Positions 27,712-38,647 of a stretch of 64,000 bases of DNA are shown piece by piece; positions within the stretch are counted from its first letter, which is position 1, and each line of letters opens with the position of its first letter. This DNA is from an uncultured Ruegeria sp. (lineage in GTDB: Bacteria > Pseudomonadota > Alphaproteobacteria > Rhodobacterales > Rhodobacteraceae), in assembly GCF_947497005.1 (NCBI RefSeq), contig NZ_CANMFF010000006.1:214864-278863 (forward strand), given 5' to 3'. The notes below the pieces were generated by a model. The model was not told where the DNA came from. It did no database searches and worked only from the letters and a program-made list of their open reading frames with translations. Made by a program: the position numbers and the translations under genes.

Positions 27712-27749
27712 CCCCGGTTCGAAACCGGAAAATGCAGCGTTAGCGCTAA
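27712..27749. promoter_or_regulatory. Inverted repeats in the nadA promoter / hutU 3' region
   Basis: The 131 bp between nadA and the end of hutU contain a hairpin-forming CCGGTT/AACCGG repeat (about 27715-27729) and the perfect palindrome TTAGCGCTAA (27740-27749). The first could help end hut transcription although its T-run is poor; the second could be an operator for an NAD repressor. Both roles are guesses from position. Confidence 0.25.
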
Positions 27750-27783
27750 GCCATGCGGACAAATTCAAAGATAAGCGAACAAA

Positions 27784-29466
27784 TCAGCCCAATATGCCCG
27801 GCAACCGCAGGCCATGTTCGCGAGCGCAGGCCTTAGCATCCTCGTAACCTGCATCTGCATGGCGCCAGACGCCAGAGGCCGGGTCGTTCCACAGAACGCG
27901 CTCGAGCCGCTTGGCCGCTGCGTCAGTGCCATCGGCACAGATCACCACACCCGCGTGTTGACTGAACCCCATACCAACGCCACCGCCGTGGTGCAGCGAC
28001 ACCCATGTCGCACCCGAAGCTGTATTGACCAGCGCGTTCAGCAAGGGCCAATCCGACACAGCATCCGAGCCGTCTTTCATGGCCTCGGTTTCTCGGTTGG
28101 GTGACGCGACCGAGCCGCTATCGAGGTGATCACGGCCAATTACAACCGGTGCTTTCAACTCGCCGGTACGGACCATTTCGTTGAAGGCCAACCCGGCCCT
28201 GTGGCGGTCACCCAATCCGATCCAGCAAATTCTTGCGGGCAGACCTTGGAAGGCAATACGCTCCTGCGCCATGTCGAGCCAGTTGTGCAGATGCGTGTTG
28301 TCGGGAAACAACTCCTTCATCTTGGCATCGGTCTTGTAGATGTCTTCGGGGTCACCCGACAGTGCACACCACCGGAATGGGCCGATGCCACGGCAGAACA
28401 GCGGACGGATATAAGCGGGTACGAAACCGGGGAATGCAAAGGCGTTCTCCAAGCCTTCATCCTGCGCCACCTGCCGGATGTTGTTGCCGTAGTCCAGCGT
28501 CGGCACGTCTGCGTTCCAGAAATCCACCATTGCAGCGACGTGCTGTTTCATCGAGGCCCGAGCGGCTCTTTCTACAGCCTTAGGATCGCTTTCGCGTTTG
28601 TCCTTCCACTGCGCCATGGTCCAGCCCAACGGCAGATAGCCGTTCACCGGATCATGCGCGCTGGTCTGATCAGTGACGATGTCCGGGCGCATTCCGCCAG
28701 CCTGCATTCGGGCGTAAATCTCTGGGAAGATCTCGGCAGCATTGCCCAGCAGGCCCACGGACTTGGCCTCGCCCGCTTTGGTCCAGCGGTCGATCATTTC
28801 GAGCGCCTCGTCCAGTGTCTCGGCCTTTTCATCCAGGTATTTGGTGCGCAGGCGGAAATCGATGCTGTCAGGATTACACTCAACGGCCAGACAACATGCG
28901 CCGGCAAAAACGGCCGCCAAAGGTTGAGCGCCGCCCATGCCGCCCAAACCGCCGGTCAGGATCCACTTGCCGGTCAGGTCACCACCATAGTGCTGACGAC
29001 CAGCCTCGGCGAAGGTTTCATAAGTTCCCTGAACAATGCCCTGTGTACCGATATAGATCCACGAGCCAGCCGTCATCTGGCCATACATCATCAGGCCCTT
29101 CTTATCGAGCTCGTTGAAGTGATCCCAATTAGCCCAATGTGGCACGATGTTCGAGTTTGCGATCAGAACCCGAGGCGCATCGGCATGCGTCCTCACAATC
29201 GCGACGGGCTTCCCCGACTGAACCACCAGCGTCTCATCCTCTTCCAGATCCTTGAGGCTTGAAACGATGGTGTCAAAATCCTTCCACGTACGTGCCGCGC
29301 GCCCGATGCCGCCATAAACCACCAGCTCATGGGGGTTTTCAGCCACATCCGGATGCAGATTGTTCATCAGCATCCGCATCGGCGCCTCGGTCATCCAGCT
29401 CTTGGCATTCAGCTCGGGCCCGGTGGGCGGATAGATATCACGGGTGTTTTTGCGAGGATCGGTCAT
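27784..29466 (-). CDS. hutU: Urocanate hydratase HutU
   Basis: 560 residues of the urocanase family: [52 protein letters not shown] (NAD+ binding) and [19 protein letters not shown]. It hydrates urocanate to imidazolonepropionate. The ATG at 29464-29466 overlaps the hutG stop (ATGA); the ORF is open further upstream but that part lies within hutG. Last gene of hutIHGU. Confidence 0.95.
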   Translation of the reverse strand: MTDPRKNTRDIYPPTGPELNAKSWMTEAPMRMLMNNLHPDVAENPHELVVYGGIGRAARTWKDFDTIVSSLKDLEEDETLVVQSGKPVAIVRTHADAPRVLIANSNIVPHWANWDHFNELDKKGLMMYGQMTAGSWIYIGTQGIVQGTYETFAEAGRQHYGGDLTGKWILTGGLGGMGGAQPLAAVFAGACCLAVECNPDSIDFRLRTKYLDEKAETLDEALEMIDRWTKAGEAKSVGLLGNAAEIFPEIYARMQAGGMRPDIVTDQTSAHDPVNGYLPLGWTMAQWKDKRESDPKAVERAARASMKQHVAAMVDFWNADVPTLDYGNNIRQVAQDEGLENAFAFPGFVPAYIRPLFCRGIGPFRWCALSGDPEDIYKTDAKMKELFPDNTHLHNWLDMAQERIAFQGLPARICWIGLGDRHRAGLAFNEMVRTGELKAPVVIGRDHLDSGSVASPNRETEAMKDGSDAVSDWPLLNALVNTASGATWVSLHHGGGVGMGFSQHAGVVICADGTDAAAKRLERVLWNDPASGVWRHADAGYEDAKACAREHGLRLPGILG

Positions 29467-30257
29467 GGGGCAAGCTCCAATGCAGTGTCCTGGATCGCTT
29501 CCAGTATGTCTTTGAGCCAACGACGGAGGCGGCTGGGTTTTTCAGTGTCATATTTCCACGGCGGGTTTTCGGCCTTCAGATAGGTCGATTGCGCCAATTC
29601 CATCTGAATGGCGTGCAGGCCTTCGGCCGGGCGGCCATAATGCCGGGTTGTCCACCCCCCTTTGAAACGCCCGTTCAAAACGGTGCTGTAAGGAGATGAT
29701 GCCGCGAACTCGTGTGCGATGGCCTCGATCGACGGCGCGCATGTTTCCCCGTTGTTGGTCCCGATGTTCATGTCGGGCAGGATACCTTCGAAAAGGAACG
29801 GAATGTGGCTGCGGATCGAGTGGCAGTCATAAAGCACAGCGATCCCGTGGATCGATCGGACACGTTCCAGTTCCAATTGCAGAGCAGCATGGTAGGGCGC
29901 GTGAAAAGTCTCGCGCCGTTCGAAGATGTCCTTCTCGGTCGGGGCAATATCCCAGATGTCGTGTCCGTCGAAATCTGTCAGCGGCACCAAGGTTGTCGTG
30001 TTCTGCCCGGGATATAGCGACACGCCTGCTGGGTCACGGTTGGCGTCGATCACGTAACGATGGAAAGTCGCACGTACGGTGGTCGCATTGGGCAAAAGCC
30101 CCTCATAGAGTGTGTGGATTTGCCAATCCGTATCCGCAAGTTCGCGCCCACGAGCGTTCAGCTTTGCTTCGACAGCCAGTGGGACATGGATGCCGGTATG
30201 CGGCAACCCCAGAACGATCGGGCCGTCGCCGCGCGCAATCTCGACCGGGCCGCTCAT
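29463..30257 (-). CDS. hutG: N-formylglutamate deformylase HutG
   Basis: 264 residues of the N-formylglutamate amidohydrolase family. [11 protein letters not shown] near the N-terminus, [11 protein letters not shown] and [13 protein letters not shown] hold the predicted metal and substrate residues. With HutF it completes the variant of histidine degradation that releases ammonia and then formate rather than formamide. It overlaps hutH and hutU by 4 nt on each side. Confidence 0.92.
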   Translation of the reverse strand: MSGPVEIARGDGPIVLGLPHTGIHVPLAVEAKLNARGRELADTDWQIHTLYEGLLPNATTVRATFHRYVIDANRDPAGVSLYPGQNTTTLVPLTDFDGHDIWDIAPTEKDIFERRETFHAPYHAALQLELERVRSIHGIAVLYDCHSIRSHIPFLFEGILPDMNIGTNNGETCAPSIEAIAHEFAASSPYSTVLNGRFKGGWTTRHYGRPAEGLHAIQMELAQSTYLKAENPPWKYDTEKPSRLRRWLKDILEAIQDTALELAP

Positions 30258-31792
30258 ACGTTCAGTTCCGGCATTGTCACGCTGGTGCCCTTGGCTATCT
30301 CTCCACTGGCGATAAGTGCAGAAGCGTCCGCTATTTCTGTGGCCATGTATCGATCATCCCCAAGGGATGGCACGACTGCGCGAAGGCGCGCCATTACACC
30401 TTGCAGGATTTCACTGGTCGGCAGCGGAGCGCGAAACTCCACACCTTGCGTGGCACACAAGAGTTCGACCCCCAAAATGCGCTCCAGATTGGTCACCATC
30501 TGCCCCAGTCGCCGCGCGCCATGGGCCGCCATCGACACGTGATCTTCCTGGTTGGCCGACGTCGGAGTACTGTCTGTCACGCACGGATTTGCCAGGTGTT
30601 TGTTTTCGCTCATCAGAGCCGCCGTGGTTACTTCGGCAATCATGTATCCCGAATTCAGCCCGGGATTGGGCGTCAGGAACGGCGGCAGATCAAAGCTGAG
30701 TGTTGGGTCAACAATCAAGGCAATACGTCGCTGGGCAATCGCCCCTATCTCAGCTACGGCCAGCGCAATCATATCTGCGGCAAAGCCAACCGGCTCGGCA
30801 TGGAAATTCCCGCCCGAGACAATCAAACCGGTTTCAGAAAGTACCAGCGGGTTATCGGTTGCTGCGTTGGCCTCGATTTCCAGCGTGGTTGCGGCCTGCC
30901 GCAATACGTCCATCGCCGCACCCACAACTTGTGGCTGGCAACGAATGCAATACGGATCCTGAACGCGCGTATCACCATCACGATGGCTTTCACGAATGAC
31001 GGACCCGGCCAACAAAGCGCGCATGGTCACACCGGCCTCGATTTGCCCACGATGACCACGCAAGGTATGAATTTCCGGCTGCAGCGGTGCAGTCGAGCCC
31101 ATAATTGCGTCCGTTGTCAGCGCCGAGGTGACTAGGGCACTTTGTGCCGCCTGCCACGCACCGAACAAACCCGCCAGCGCAAAGGCGGTCGAGAATTGGG
31201 TGCCGTTGATCAGGGCCAACCCTTCCTTGGGGCCCAGTTCAACTGGTTCCAATCCCGCTTGCGACAGTGCAGCCGCTCCGGACATCACGTCACCGCCAAA
31301 CTCGGCCTCGCCCGATCCCATCAAAACGGCCGCCATATGCGACAATGGTGCCAGATCACCCGAGGCCCCCACCGAACCTTGTGCCGGGATCACGGGGGTC
31401 ACTCCGTTGGCCAGCATCCCTTCGATCAAGCGGATGACCTCAAGCCGTACACCCGAAGCCCCACGCCCAAGGCTGAGGAGTTTCAAGACCATCATCAACC
31501 GCGCATGAGTGCGTGGTATCGCTGGACCTACCCCACAGCAATGGCTGAGGATCAGATTGCGTTGCAGGGTTGCTGTGTCCTCGGCAGCGATTTTGACGCT
31601 GGCCAGTTTGCCGAACCCGGTGTTCACACCATAGACTGCGGCCTCTCCTGCAGCCGCGTCTGCGATGCGCTGATGCGCCTCCTCAATTGACGCGTGGCAG
31701 GCGGGATCCAACCGAACTGCACTTTCTTCGCAGAAGACCCGTTCAAGTTGTGACAGGGCAGCAGTGCCCGGAGTGAGTGTCAGGATCGTCAA
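30254..31792 (-). CDS. hutH: Histidine ammonia-lyase HutH
   Basis: 512 residues. The MIO cofactor forms from Ala143-Ser144-Gly145 in [25 protein letters not shown] carries the catalytic tyrosine. It removes ammonia from histidine to give urocanate. I place the start at a TTG (31790-31792) that overlaps the hutI stop as TTGA, 6 nt after GGAGG; no ATG is near and this gives the standard family length, whereas the longer open frame lies inside hutI. Confidence 0.94.
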   Translation of the reverse strand: MTILTLTPGTAALSQLERVFCEESAVRLDPACHASIEEAHQRIADAAAGEAAVYGVNTGFGKLASVKIAAEDTATLQRNLILSHCCGVGPAIPRTHARLMMVLKLLSLGRGASGVRLEVIRLIEGMLANGVTPVIPAQGSVGASGDLAPLSHMAAVLMGSGEAEFGGDVMSGAAALSQAGLEPVELGPKEGLALINGTQFSTAFALAGLFGAWQAAQSALVTSALTTDAIMGSTAPLQPEIHTLRGHRGQIEAGVTMRALLAGSVIRESHRDGDTRVQDPYCIRCQPQVVGAAMDVLRQAATTLEIEANAATDNPLVLSETGLIVSGGNFHAEPVGFAADMIALAVAEIGAIAQRRIALIVDPTLSFDLPPFLTPNPGLNSGYMIAEVTTAALMSENKHLANPCVTDSTPTSANQEDHVSMAAHGARRLGQMVTNLERILGVELLCATQGVEFRAPLPTSEILQGVMARLRAVVPSLGDDRYMATEIADASALIASGEIAKGTSVTMPELNV

Positions 31793-33000
31793 AGTGAGCC
31801 TCCGAAAATGCGGCTGTGAAGCGGGTTGAATCCGATGCGATAGGCAAGCTCTGCCGGGTGTCCGACATCCCACACCGCCAGATCAGCGCGCTGGCCGACA
31901 GAGATTTGTCCGCTGTCCCCAAGGCCAAGGGCACGAGCCGCGTGATTAGTCACCCCTCGCAATGCTTCTTCCGGTGTCATGCGAAACAACGTGCAACCCA
32001 TATTCATGGCAAGCAGCAAAGAGGTCATCGGCGCCGAGCCGGGATTGCAATCCGTGGCCAGTGCCATGGGCACACCGTGCTGGCGCAACAGGTCAATCGG
32101 CGGAGCTTGTGTTTCGCGCAAAGTATAGAATGCGCCCGGCAGGATAACGCCAACTGTTCCAGCCTGCGCCATGGCCTTTACACCCGCCTCGTCAAGGTAT
32201 TCGATGTGATCTGCCGACATAGCACCGTAGCTGGCGGCCAATTCCGTACCGCCCAGATTCGACAATTGCTCGGCATGGATTTTGATCGACAGGCCAAGCT
32301 CTTTTGCGACATCGAACAGTGGCACCAGCTGTTCGGGTTGAAAGGCGATGCCCTCACAGAAGGCGTCCACCGCATCGACCAGGCCTTCCTCATGGGCCGC
32401 CCTTAGTGTGGGAATACAGACATCGCTGATATAGCCCGATGCACGTTCTCTGTATTCTTCCGGCACCGCATGAGCCCCCAGAAAACTGGTCAGAACGCGG
32501 ACGGGACGATGAGCCGGCAACGCCCGAGCGGCGCGCAACATGTTCAATTCGGTTGTGCGATCCAATCCGTAGCCCGATTTGACTTCGATAATTGAAACGC
32601 CTTCAGCGAGCATCGCGTCTACACGCGGCAGCGCTTGTGCAATCAAATCCTCCACGCTGGCTGCGCGCGTGGCTTTGACGGTAGATATGATCCCTCCACC
32701 GGCGCGTGCAACTTCTTCGTAGCTCGCTCCATTCAGGCGCATTTCGAACTCTGCAGCGCGATGGCCGCCGTGAACCACGTGCGTGTGGCAATCGATCAAG
32801 GCTGGAGTGACCAGGCGCCCACCAAAGGGTGTTCGTGGCAGGTCGGCGAATTGTGATGGGAGGTCCGCGACAGGTCCGACCCAGGCGATGCGCCCGTCCT
32901 GCAGCGCTATAGCTGCGTCCCGAACCAAACCATAAGACATCGCCCCTTCGATCATCGTTGCGGCGTCGAGGTCTGTTAATATCTGCGCTTGCGTCTGCAT
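31789..33000 (-). CDS. hutI: Imidazolonepropionase HutI
   Basis: 403 residues of the amidohydrolase superfamily, with the metal pair His72/His74 in [13 protein letters not shown], and [16 protein letters not shown] and [10 protein letters not shown] typical of HutI. It opens imidazolonepropionate to N-formimidoylglutamate. The start is the ATG at 32998-33000, 11 nt after GGAGG; the frame open further upstream would add 17 residues of unlikely sequence. First gene of the hutIHGU operon, divergent from hutF. Confidence 0.93.
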   Translation of the reverse strand: MQTQAQILTDLDAATMIEGAMSYGLVRDAAIALQDGRIAWVGPVADLPSQFADLPRTPFGGRLVTPALIDCHTHVVHGGHRAAEFEMRLNGASYEEVARAGGGIISTVKATRAASVEDLIAQALPRVDAMLAEGVSIIEVKSGYGLDRTTELNMLRAARALPAHRPVRVLTSFLGAHAVPEEYRERASGYISDVCIPTLRAAHEEGLVDAVDAFCEGIAFQPEQLVPLFDVAKELGLSIKIHAEQLSNLGGTELAASYGAMSADHIEYLDEAGVKAMAQAGTVGVILPGAFYTLRETQAPPIDLLRQHGVPMALATDCNPGSAPMTSLLLAMNMGCTLFRMTPEEALRGVTNHAARALGLGDSGQISVGQRADLAVWDVGHPAELAYRIGFNPLHSRIFGGSL

Positions 33001-33082
33001 GAGACTCGCAACCTCCGTGCATTTCTTTCTTTTCTTGTACATTTCTATCAATTATATGTCTATGCATAAAATGAGGTGAAAA
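33001..33082. promoter_or_regulatory. Divergent hutI/hutF promoter region
   Basis: This AT-rich 82-bp stretch must hold promoters for both directions. It contains TGTACA (33036-33041) and TATGCATA (33061-33068), short palindromes of the sort bound by HutC-type GntR regulators; neither is strong enough to call as a defined operator. Confidence 0.4.
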
Positions 33083-34444
33083 ATGGCTATCTTTGCAAAT
33101 CGCGCTCTATTAGGGACGGGCTGGGTCACGAATCTGCGGGTTGAAATCCAAGAAGGTCGGATAGCTTCGCTGCAGCAAGGTGCGTCGGCGAAAGAGGGTG
33201 ATACAATCGTTGACACCCTGCTTCCTGCGCTGGCCAATCTGCATAGCCACGCGTTCCAGCGCGCCATGGCGGGGATGACCGAATATCGCATGGCGGGTCG
33301 TGACAGTTTCTGGACCTGGCGCGAACTTATGTATCGATTCACTGCGCATCTGACCCCTGAACAGGTCCAAGCGATCGCGGCGCTGGTGTATATGGAGATG
33401 CAGGAGGCCGGATATGCCTCGGTCGGAGAGTTTCATTATCTGCATCACCAGTCGAACGGCGCACCATACGACAATCTTACAGAAATGTCTGACCGGATCA
33501 TGGCCGCATCAGCCGAGTCTGGGATCGGACTGACCCATCTTCCCGTTCTTTATTCCTACGCGGGGGTGGGCGAAAAGCCGCTGGAAGCAGGTCAGCAACG
33601 ATTTGGTAACGATGTGGACCGTTATCTGGCGTTGGTCGAGAAATCCCATTTGGCACTGCCCAATCTGCCGAAGGACTACAAGATCGGTATCGCCCCCCAT
33701 TCTTTGCGCGCGACATCGCCGCGTGATCTGGCGCGGGTTTTGAACGCAAGAACATTCGGCCCGGTTCATCTTCACATTGCGGAACAACCCAAAGAGGTTG
33801 CGCAGGTTCAGGATGGTCTTGGTGCGCGACCGGTGGAATGGTTGTTGAACAATACGGCGGTAAACGATCGTTGGTGCCTCATCCACGCTACTCATATGAC
33901 GGAACAAGAAACCCGCGATATGGCGGTGACCGGCGCAGTGGCTGGGCTTTGTCCGATTACCGAGGCCAATCTGGGGGATGGTCCTTTCAATGGGGCTACG
34001 TACCTAAAGGCGGGCGGGCGTTTCGGAGTTGGCTCGGATTCAAACGTTTTGATTTCGATAACAGAAGAACTGCGCACGCTGGAATATTCCCAACGTCTGC
34101 GAGACCTGTCTCGCAATATTCTGGTTGTAGGTGAAGGTTCGGTTGGGCAAACGCTCTATTGCGGTGCTGCTCTGGGTGGCGCGCAAGCCTTGGGACGCGA
34201 GTCAGGTCAGATTGCAGCAGGGATGCTGGCCGATCTTGTGGCTATCAACAGTCAGGATCCCGCGCTATGCGCCCTTCGTCCTGAACAGCTGCTTGACGGG
34301 TTGGTTTTTGCATCGAAAGATCAGGTCGTAACTGATCTGTGGTCGGCTGGCCGTCATCAGGTGCGCGGCGGCCGCCATATTGCGCGGGACCTGATCGTGT
34401 CCGGCTATCGGCATGCAATGATTGATCTACTTGCAAAGCTGTGA
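33083..34444 (+). CDS. hutF: Formimidoylglutamate deiminase HutF
   Basis: 453 residues, amidohydrolase with metal ligands His54/His56 in ANLHSHAFQRAMAG and GVGSDSNVLI for the catalytic aspartate. It converts N-formimidoylglutamate to N-formylglutamate plus ammonia, feeding HutG. The ATG follows a GAGGTG ribosome site. It is divergent from hutI and co-directional with hutC, 79 bp upstream of that gene. Confidence 0.93.
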   Translation: MAIFANRALLGTGWVTNLRVEIQEGRIASLQQGASAKEGDTIVDTLLPALANLHSHAFQRAMAGMTEYRMAGRDSFWTWRELMYRFTAHLTPEQVQAIAALVYMEMQEAGYASVGEFHYLHHQSNGAPYDNLTEMSDRIMAASAESGIGLTHLPVLYSYAGVGEKPLEAGQQRFGNDVDRYLALVEKSHLALPNLPKDYKIGIAPHSLRATSPRDLARVLNARTFGPVHLHIAEQPKEVAQVQDGLGARPVEWLLNNTAVNDRWCLIHATHMTEQETRDMAVTGAVAGLCPITEANLGDGPFNGATYLKAGGRFGVGSDSNVLISITEELRTLEYSQRLRDLSRNILVVGEGSVGQTLYCGAALGGAQALGRESGQIAAGMLADLVAINSQDPALCALRPEQLLDGLVFASKDQVVTDLWSAGRHQVRGGRHIARDLIVSGYRHAMIDLLAKL

Positions 34445-34523
34445 GGATTGCGTACCCCTTTACGAGCCGACGAAAATGATCCCATAATACTATTATGTTT
34501 ATACGTAATTGGATGAACCCTAC

Positions 34524-35225
34524 GTGACCGATCAAAAACATGTCGGCTTTCAGGATATTCGGGACGAAGTCGTCAACCGTATTCAAACCCGCATCTGGCC
34601 ACAAGGCAGCCTATTACCGACCGAGCTGGAACTGGCGGCCGAGTTTGGCGTCGCGCGGGCTACGGTCAACCGTGCCCTGCGCGAACTGGCTGAGCAGGGC
34701 ATTGTCACCCGTAAGCGCAAGGGTGGCACGCGTGTTGTGACCACACCGGTAAAGCAGGCGAAGTTGCCGATTACTGTGGTGCGACAAACAATCGAAGAGA
34801 TGAATGCCGAATACCGCTATGCTCTGGTCAGCAGGACTCTGATTGATTGCCCCGCGTGGCTCCAAGCCAAGTTAAGCATTCCGGAAGGCGCGCAGGTCGT
34901 CCATCTGCAATGTATGCACCATGCCAACAACCGCCCCTTCCAATTCGAAGAGCGCTGGATCAACATCAGCACCGTGCCTCAGGTCGTCAACGAAGATTTC
35001 CTGACCACCGGACCAAATGAATGGTTGCTGTCCGAGGTGCCGTTTTCTAACGCCGAAATCGCCTTTTCGGCTGTTCCAGCCACGGGGCAGTTGCAGGAAT
35101 TCCTGTCCGTACCGCCTGGAACTCCCTTGTTCCAGCTGGAGCGAATGACTTGGTTCCGCAGCGACCCGGTTACATTCGTACGCATGACTTTCCATCAAGG
35201 ATACCAGATGCGCACCACTTACTGA
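34524..35225 (+). CDS. hutC: GntR/HutC-family histidine-utilisation repressor
   Basis: About 233 residues. A GntR winged helix ([25 protein letters not shown], then a basic wing) is joined to a UTRA effector domain (about 90-230), the HutC arrangement in which urocanate is the inducer. The frame is also open from a TTG at 34509; I use the GTG at 34524 because it is about 10 nt from a GGA and removes an unlikely five-residue extension. It should repress both hut transcripts. Its 3' end overlaps the decayed aldehyde dehydrogenase on the other strand. Confidence 0.87.
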   Translation: MTDQKHVGFQDIRDEVVNRIQTRIWPQGSLLPTELELAAEFGVARATVNRALRELAEQGIVTRKRKGGTRVVTTPVKQAKLPITVVRQTIEEMNAEYRYALVSRTLIDCPAWLQAKLSIPEGAQVVHLQCMHHANNRPFQFEERWINISTVPQVVNEDFLTTGPNEWLLSEVPFSNAEIAFSAVPATGQLQEFLSVPPGTPLFQLERMTWFRSDPVTFVRMTFHQGYQMRTTY

Positions 35226-35600
35226 GGCCAGGGCAGCGAATAGGTTTTGACGTTGGTAAGAAATTTCATCGCTTCGATCACGCCTTCTTTGATGCCATTG
35301 CCGCTACTTTTGATCCCGCCGAAAGGTGACGTCTCGATCCGATAACCCGGTTGTTCTCAGATATTGCAGGTTCCCACGTCCAGCCCGTTAACATAAGAGA
35401 TGGCCCGGTTCAGGTCGTTGGTGCAGACGCCCGAAGACAAACCAAAGGCGGTACTGTTCGAAATCTGCATCACTGCCGTATCATCGTCAGGCACACGAAT
35501 GATGGGTATGATGGGGCCAAAAGTCTCCTCGACGACCAACTCACTGTCATGGGGCACCTTGTCGACAACTATCGGCGGCAATAACGCGTGTCGGGCGACA
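35219..35600 (-). pseudogene. Aldehyde dehydrogenase C-terminal remnant
   Basis: On the minus strand the frame reads as the C-terminal quarter of an NAD-dependent aldehyde dehydrogenase: [37 protein letters not shown] and, past a stop, [16 protein letters not shown] and [22 protein letters not shown] at 35357-35359 stands where the family has Trp (NIWE context). Everything upstream of about 35600, including the catalytic cysteine, is missing. The ending resembles phosphonoacetaldehyde dehydrogenase-like enzymes, but that is weak evidence. The break lies next to the recombinase cassette, which suggests that an insertion or deletion destroyed the gene. Confidence 0.82.
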
Positions 35601-35724
35601 CATAGTTTTGCCATATAACGACAGCTAAGCCATTGATTTTGAGTCATTCGATTTTGGATGGGCGCACGGGTTTTACCATTTGCGACTCAAAGGCTTTCCA
35701 TCGCGTTGGAGCAGCCGAAAGCGT

Positions 35725-36069
35725 CTATTCTGGTTTTTGATCGCCCTCATCCGCACAGATCGTATCTAAATCTCTCAAAATTCCAGCCAGTTCTTCTCTT
35801 ACAAGCTTTAGCCGCGCTACCGATATCGCTTCGCTCCGTCCCGCCAATTCGAGCACAACTGCGAAAACTGTGTCTGAATGCTTCATCAATGCGATCAGGT
35901 TCTCGCCTGTTGGTCCGTACGAGCCAGATATCCAGTTCTTAGCCGTTCGTTCACTTGCTCCAGTCCACCGCATCGTTGATTTTGTAGCTCGCCCTGCCCC
36001 ACTCAGTTCTTGAGAAGAGCGTCGCTGATCGCCTCCCTGTATTCTGACGCCGAAACGCGCTCGTCGCAC
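35725..36069 (-). CDS. Small helix-turn-helix-like protein beside the recombinase
   Basis: 114 residues with no assigned function. The centre (MRWTGASERTAKNWISGSYG followed by GENLIALMKHSD) has the shape of a Cro/transposase-type helix-turn-helix, and the tail is charged and helical. It is divergent from the serine recombinase with about 100 bp between them. Role as regulator of the recombinase operon or as an accessory DNA-binding factor is inferred. The first residues are Arg-rich and the true start may be downstream. Confidence 0.55.
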   Translation of the reverse strand: MRRARFGVRIQGGDQRRSSQELSGAGRATKSTMRWTGASERTAKNWISGSYGPTGENLIALMKHSDTVFAVVLELAGRSEAISVARLKLVREELAGILRDLDTICADEGDQKPE

Positions 36070-36173
36070 TTTCGATGAAACGTGTTGCCCTTTTTATGAA
36101 ACATGTTTCCGGACCTCTCCCTTTAGGATTGAGAAAGGAATCGCAGAGTTCCCGTACAGGTTTGCAAATTTGA

Positions 36174-37748
36174 GTGGTGGGAGCCGCAGCATTGAGTTGG
36201 CCGAAGAACAAGACAGACAGGGAAAACCGCCGGAACGCCGCACAGTACGTTCGCATGTCGACAGAGCATCAGCGCTACTCGACCGAAAACCAGGCCGACG
36301 CCATCCAGCACTATGCCGATGAACGCGGCTACAGAATTATCCGAACCTATTCTGATGCAGGTAAGAGCGGATTGAGAATTCAAGGCCGCGCGGGCCTATC
36401 GCAATTGATCGACGACATCGAAACTGGTCAGACCGAATTCGGAACTGTTCTCGTTTACGACGTCAGCCGTTGGGGGCGCTTCCAGGACGCGGATGAAAGC
36501 GCCTACTACGAGTATATCTGCAAACGGGCGGGCATTTCGGTCGAATACTGCGCGGAACAGTTCGAGAATGATGGCAGCCCAATGTCCACCGTCGTCAAAG
36601 GTTTAAAGCGGGCAATGGCAGGCGAATATAGTCGCGAGCTTTCGCAAAAGGTCTTTGCGGGGCAGCAGCGGCTGATCGAGTTGGGCTATCGACAAGGCGG
36701 CGCAGCTGGGTTCGGGTTGCGGCGGATGCTGATTGATGAAGCAGGACGTACCAAGGGCATTCTTTCGCGAGGTGAACACAAGAGTATTCAGACCGACCGG
36801 GTAACACTTGTTCCGGGTCCTGCCGATGAAATCGCAATAGTGAACCAGATCTTCTTGAGGTTTGTGAACGACGGTTGGTCTGAAGCTGAGATTGCGTCAG
36901 ACCTGAACCAGCGCGGAATTCGAACCGATCTGGATCGGGATTGGTCACCGGCGGTTGTGCGTCAAATTCTGACCAACGAAAAATACATCGGGAATAATCT
37001 CTGGAACCGCAATTCCTTCAAACTCAAGAAACGCCATGTCCGGAACGATCCGGAAAATTGGGTCCGCGCTGTTGGTGCCTTTGAAGCAATCGTTGACGCC
37101 AACCTGTTCGACACTGCCGGAGCAATTATTGCAGCCCGCTCCCATGTGTTGTCCGACGAAGAAATGCTGGATCGGCTAAAGGAGGTTTTGGAGGAAAACG
37201 GGTATCTCTCGGGCTTTGTCATCAATGAAGCGCCAAAGCTTCCATCCAGCGGGGCCTATCAGAACAGATTTGGTAGCCTGTTGCGCGCGTACAGCCTCGT
37301 CGGCTTCAAGCCTGACAGAGACTACCGGCACATTGAGATCAACAGACGATTGCGCAACCTGCATTCCGGCATCATCCGGGACATCATCGCCGGAGTCGAA
37401 GCCGTTGGCGGAGATGTCGCTCGTGACCCAAATACAGATACCCTCATCATCAATGACGAGTTCACCGTTTCAATTGTCATTGCGCGATGTCTTCGGACAG
37501 GCGCAGGTGCGTATCGCTGGAACATTCGTTTGAACACCGGCCAGCTCCCCGACATGTCCATCGTCGTCAGGATGGGGCAGTCAAACAGAACGCCGCTCGA
37601 CTACTACTTGCTGCCTACCTTTGACATGACCAAATCAAAGCTGCGCTTGGCGGAAAACAACGGTTTGTCCCTTGATGCATTCCGCTTCGATAACCTGGCT
37701 CATTTCTTCGACATGGCCGCACGTACGCCAATACTGGAGGCAGCGTGA
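36174..37748 (+). CDS. Large serine recombinase
   Basis: About 524 residues. The resolvase domain (about 22-165) has AAQYVRMSTEHQRYS with the nucleophile Ser29, followed by the RECOMBINASE domain (about 190-290; GWSEAEIASDLNQRGI, ILTNEKYIGNNLWNR). There is no zinc ribbon with paired cysteines; instead a roughly 200-residue tail of unknown fold (about 320-524) contains YHIEINRRLRN-like and LPTFDMTKSKLRLAENNG-type sequence. The start is GTG 36174 or 36177, or TTG 36192, since no ATG precedes the catalytic serine. It overlaps the first ParB-like gene, so the three genes form an operon that may act as a mobile unit. Confidence 0.85.
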   Translation: MVGAAALSWPKNKTDRENRRNAAQYVRMSTEHQRYSTENQADAIQHYADERGYRIIRTYSDAGKSGLRIQGRAGLSQLIDDIETGQTEFGTVLVYDVSRWGRFQDADESAYYEYICKRAGISVEYCAEQFENDGSPMSTVVKGLKRAMAGEYSRELSQKVFAGQQRLIELGYRQGGAAGFGLRRMLIDEAGRTKGILSRGEHKSIQTDRVTLVPGPADEIAIVNQIFLRFVNDGWSEAEIASDLNQRGIRTDLDRDWSPAVVRQILTNEKYIGNNLWNRNSFKLKKRHVRNDPENWVRAVGAFEAIVDANLFDTAGAIIAARSHVLSDEEMLDRLKEVLEENGYLSGFVINEAPKLPSSGAYQNRFGSLLRAYSLVGFKPDRDYRHIEINRRLRNLHSGIIRDIIAGVEAVGGDVARDPNTDTLIINDEFTVSIVIARCLRTGAGAYRWNIRLNTGQLPDMSIVVRMGQSNRTPLDYYLLPTFDMTKSKLRLAENNGLSLDAFRFDNLAHFFDMAARTPILEAA

Positions 37749-38647
37749 TGGACCATGCGCCGGTCGGACGCACTGTTCTTGTTTCTGTCGATGCAATTAC
37801 CGTCGTCAACCCAAGGCTCAGGAACAAAAAGGTTTTCGACGAGATTACCGCGAACATCGCGGAGCTTGGGTTGAAAAGACCTATAACGGTTGCTGCGCGT
37901 GAGACTGAGGACGGAAGTAAGCCAGCATACGAATTGGTCTGCGGCCAGGGCCGTCTTGAGGCATTCAAGGTTCTTGGCCAATCTGAAATACCAGCGATCG
38001 TCATAGATGCCAGCAGTGAAGATTGCCTTGTTATGAGCCTGGTGGAAAACCTGGCGCGCAGACACCACCATTCGCTGGACTTGCTCAGAGACATTGGTCG
38101 CCTCAAAGAGAAGGGTTACTCTGAAACTGAAATCGCCGCCAAGACCCAGCTGTCCAAGAAGTATGTCCACGGCGTGATTAAACTTCTGGAAAGTCACGAA
38201 CACCGCCTTCTGCGTGCAGTGGAGAGCGGTAAGATTCCGGTCAGTGTTGCCGTTGACATTGCGGACGCGGATGACATCGGCGTGCAACGTGTTCTCAGGC
38301 AAGCTTATGAGAAAAAGCTTCTGCGCGGTGGCAGACTCCTGGCGGCCAAACGTCTTGTTGAGGCGCGCCAGAAGCATGGCAAGGGCCGCGCGAGCACTGG
38401 CGAACGACTGCGTAAAAGCCTGTCGGTCGAAAGCCTGCTTAAGACCTATGAAAACGATGTCGAGAAAAAGAAGGTGTTGTTGAGAAAAGCAAGTGCAACG
38501 CGGAGCGAACTGCTCTTTCTGACACAAGCTCTCTAGACCCTGATGACTGACGAAAACTTCGTCACTTTGCTTCGAGCCGAAGGGCTTACCAATCTGCCAA
38601 AGCAGGTTGCAGACCGGTTGGTGCAATCCGAGGAGGTATCCACATGA
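37748..38647 (+). pseudogene. ParB/RepB-like protein 1, interrupted by an in-frame TAG near the end
   Basis: Reading from ATG 37748 (or GTG 37745, overlapping the recombinase stop) gives 262 residues before TAG at 38534-38536. It has a ParB N-terminal domain (NIAELGLKRPITVAA, CGQGRLEAF replacing the GERR box, SLVENLARR) and a helical KorB/RepB-like middle. After the TAG the same frame continues with LMTDENFVTLLRAEGLTNL, which looks like the natural C-terminus, and ends with TGA at 38645-38647 overlapping the next start as ATGA. So the original gene probably ran to 38647. The 262-residue product may still work, since only the last 36 codons are lost. Confidence 0.75.

Noticed and set aside
27712..27730. 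tRNA-like T-loop sequence (GGTTCGAAACC)
   Set aside because: No acceptor stem, anticodon arm or D-arm can be built around it, and the loop does not end in a pyrimidine as expected.
29696..31135. 479-codon plus-strand frame opposite hutG and hutH
   Set aside because: Arg/Ser/His-rich composition typical of an antisense shadow; no domain and no ribosome site.
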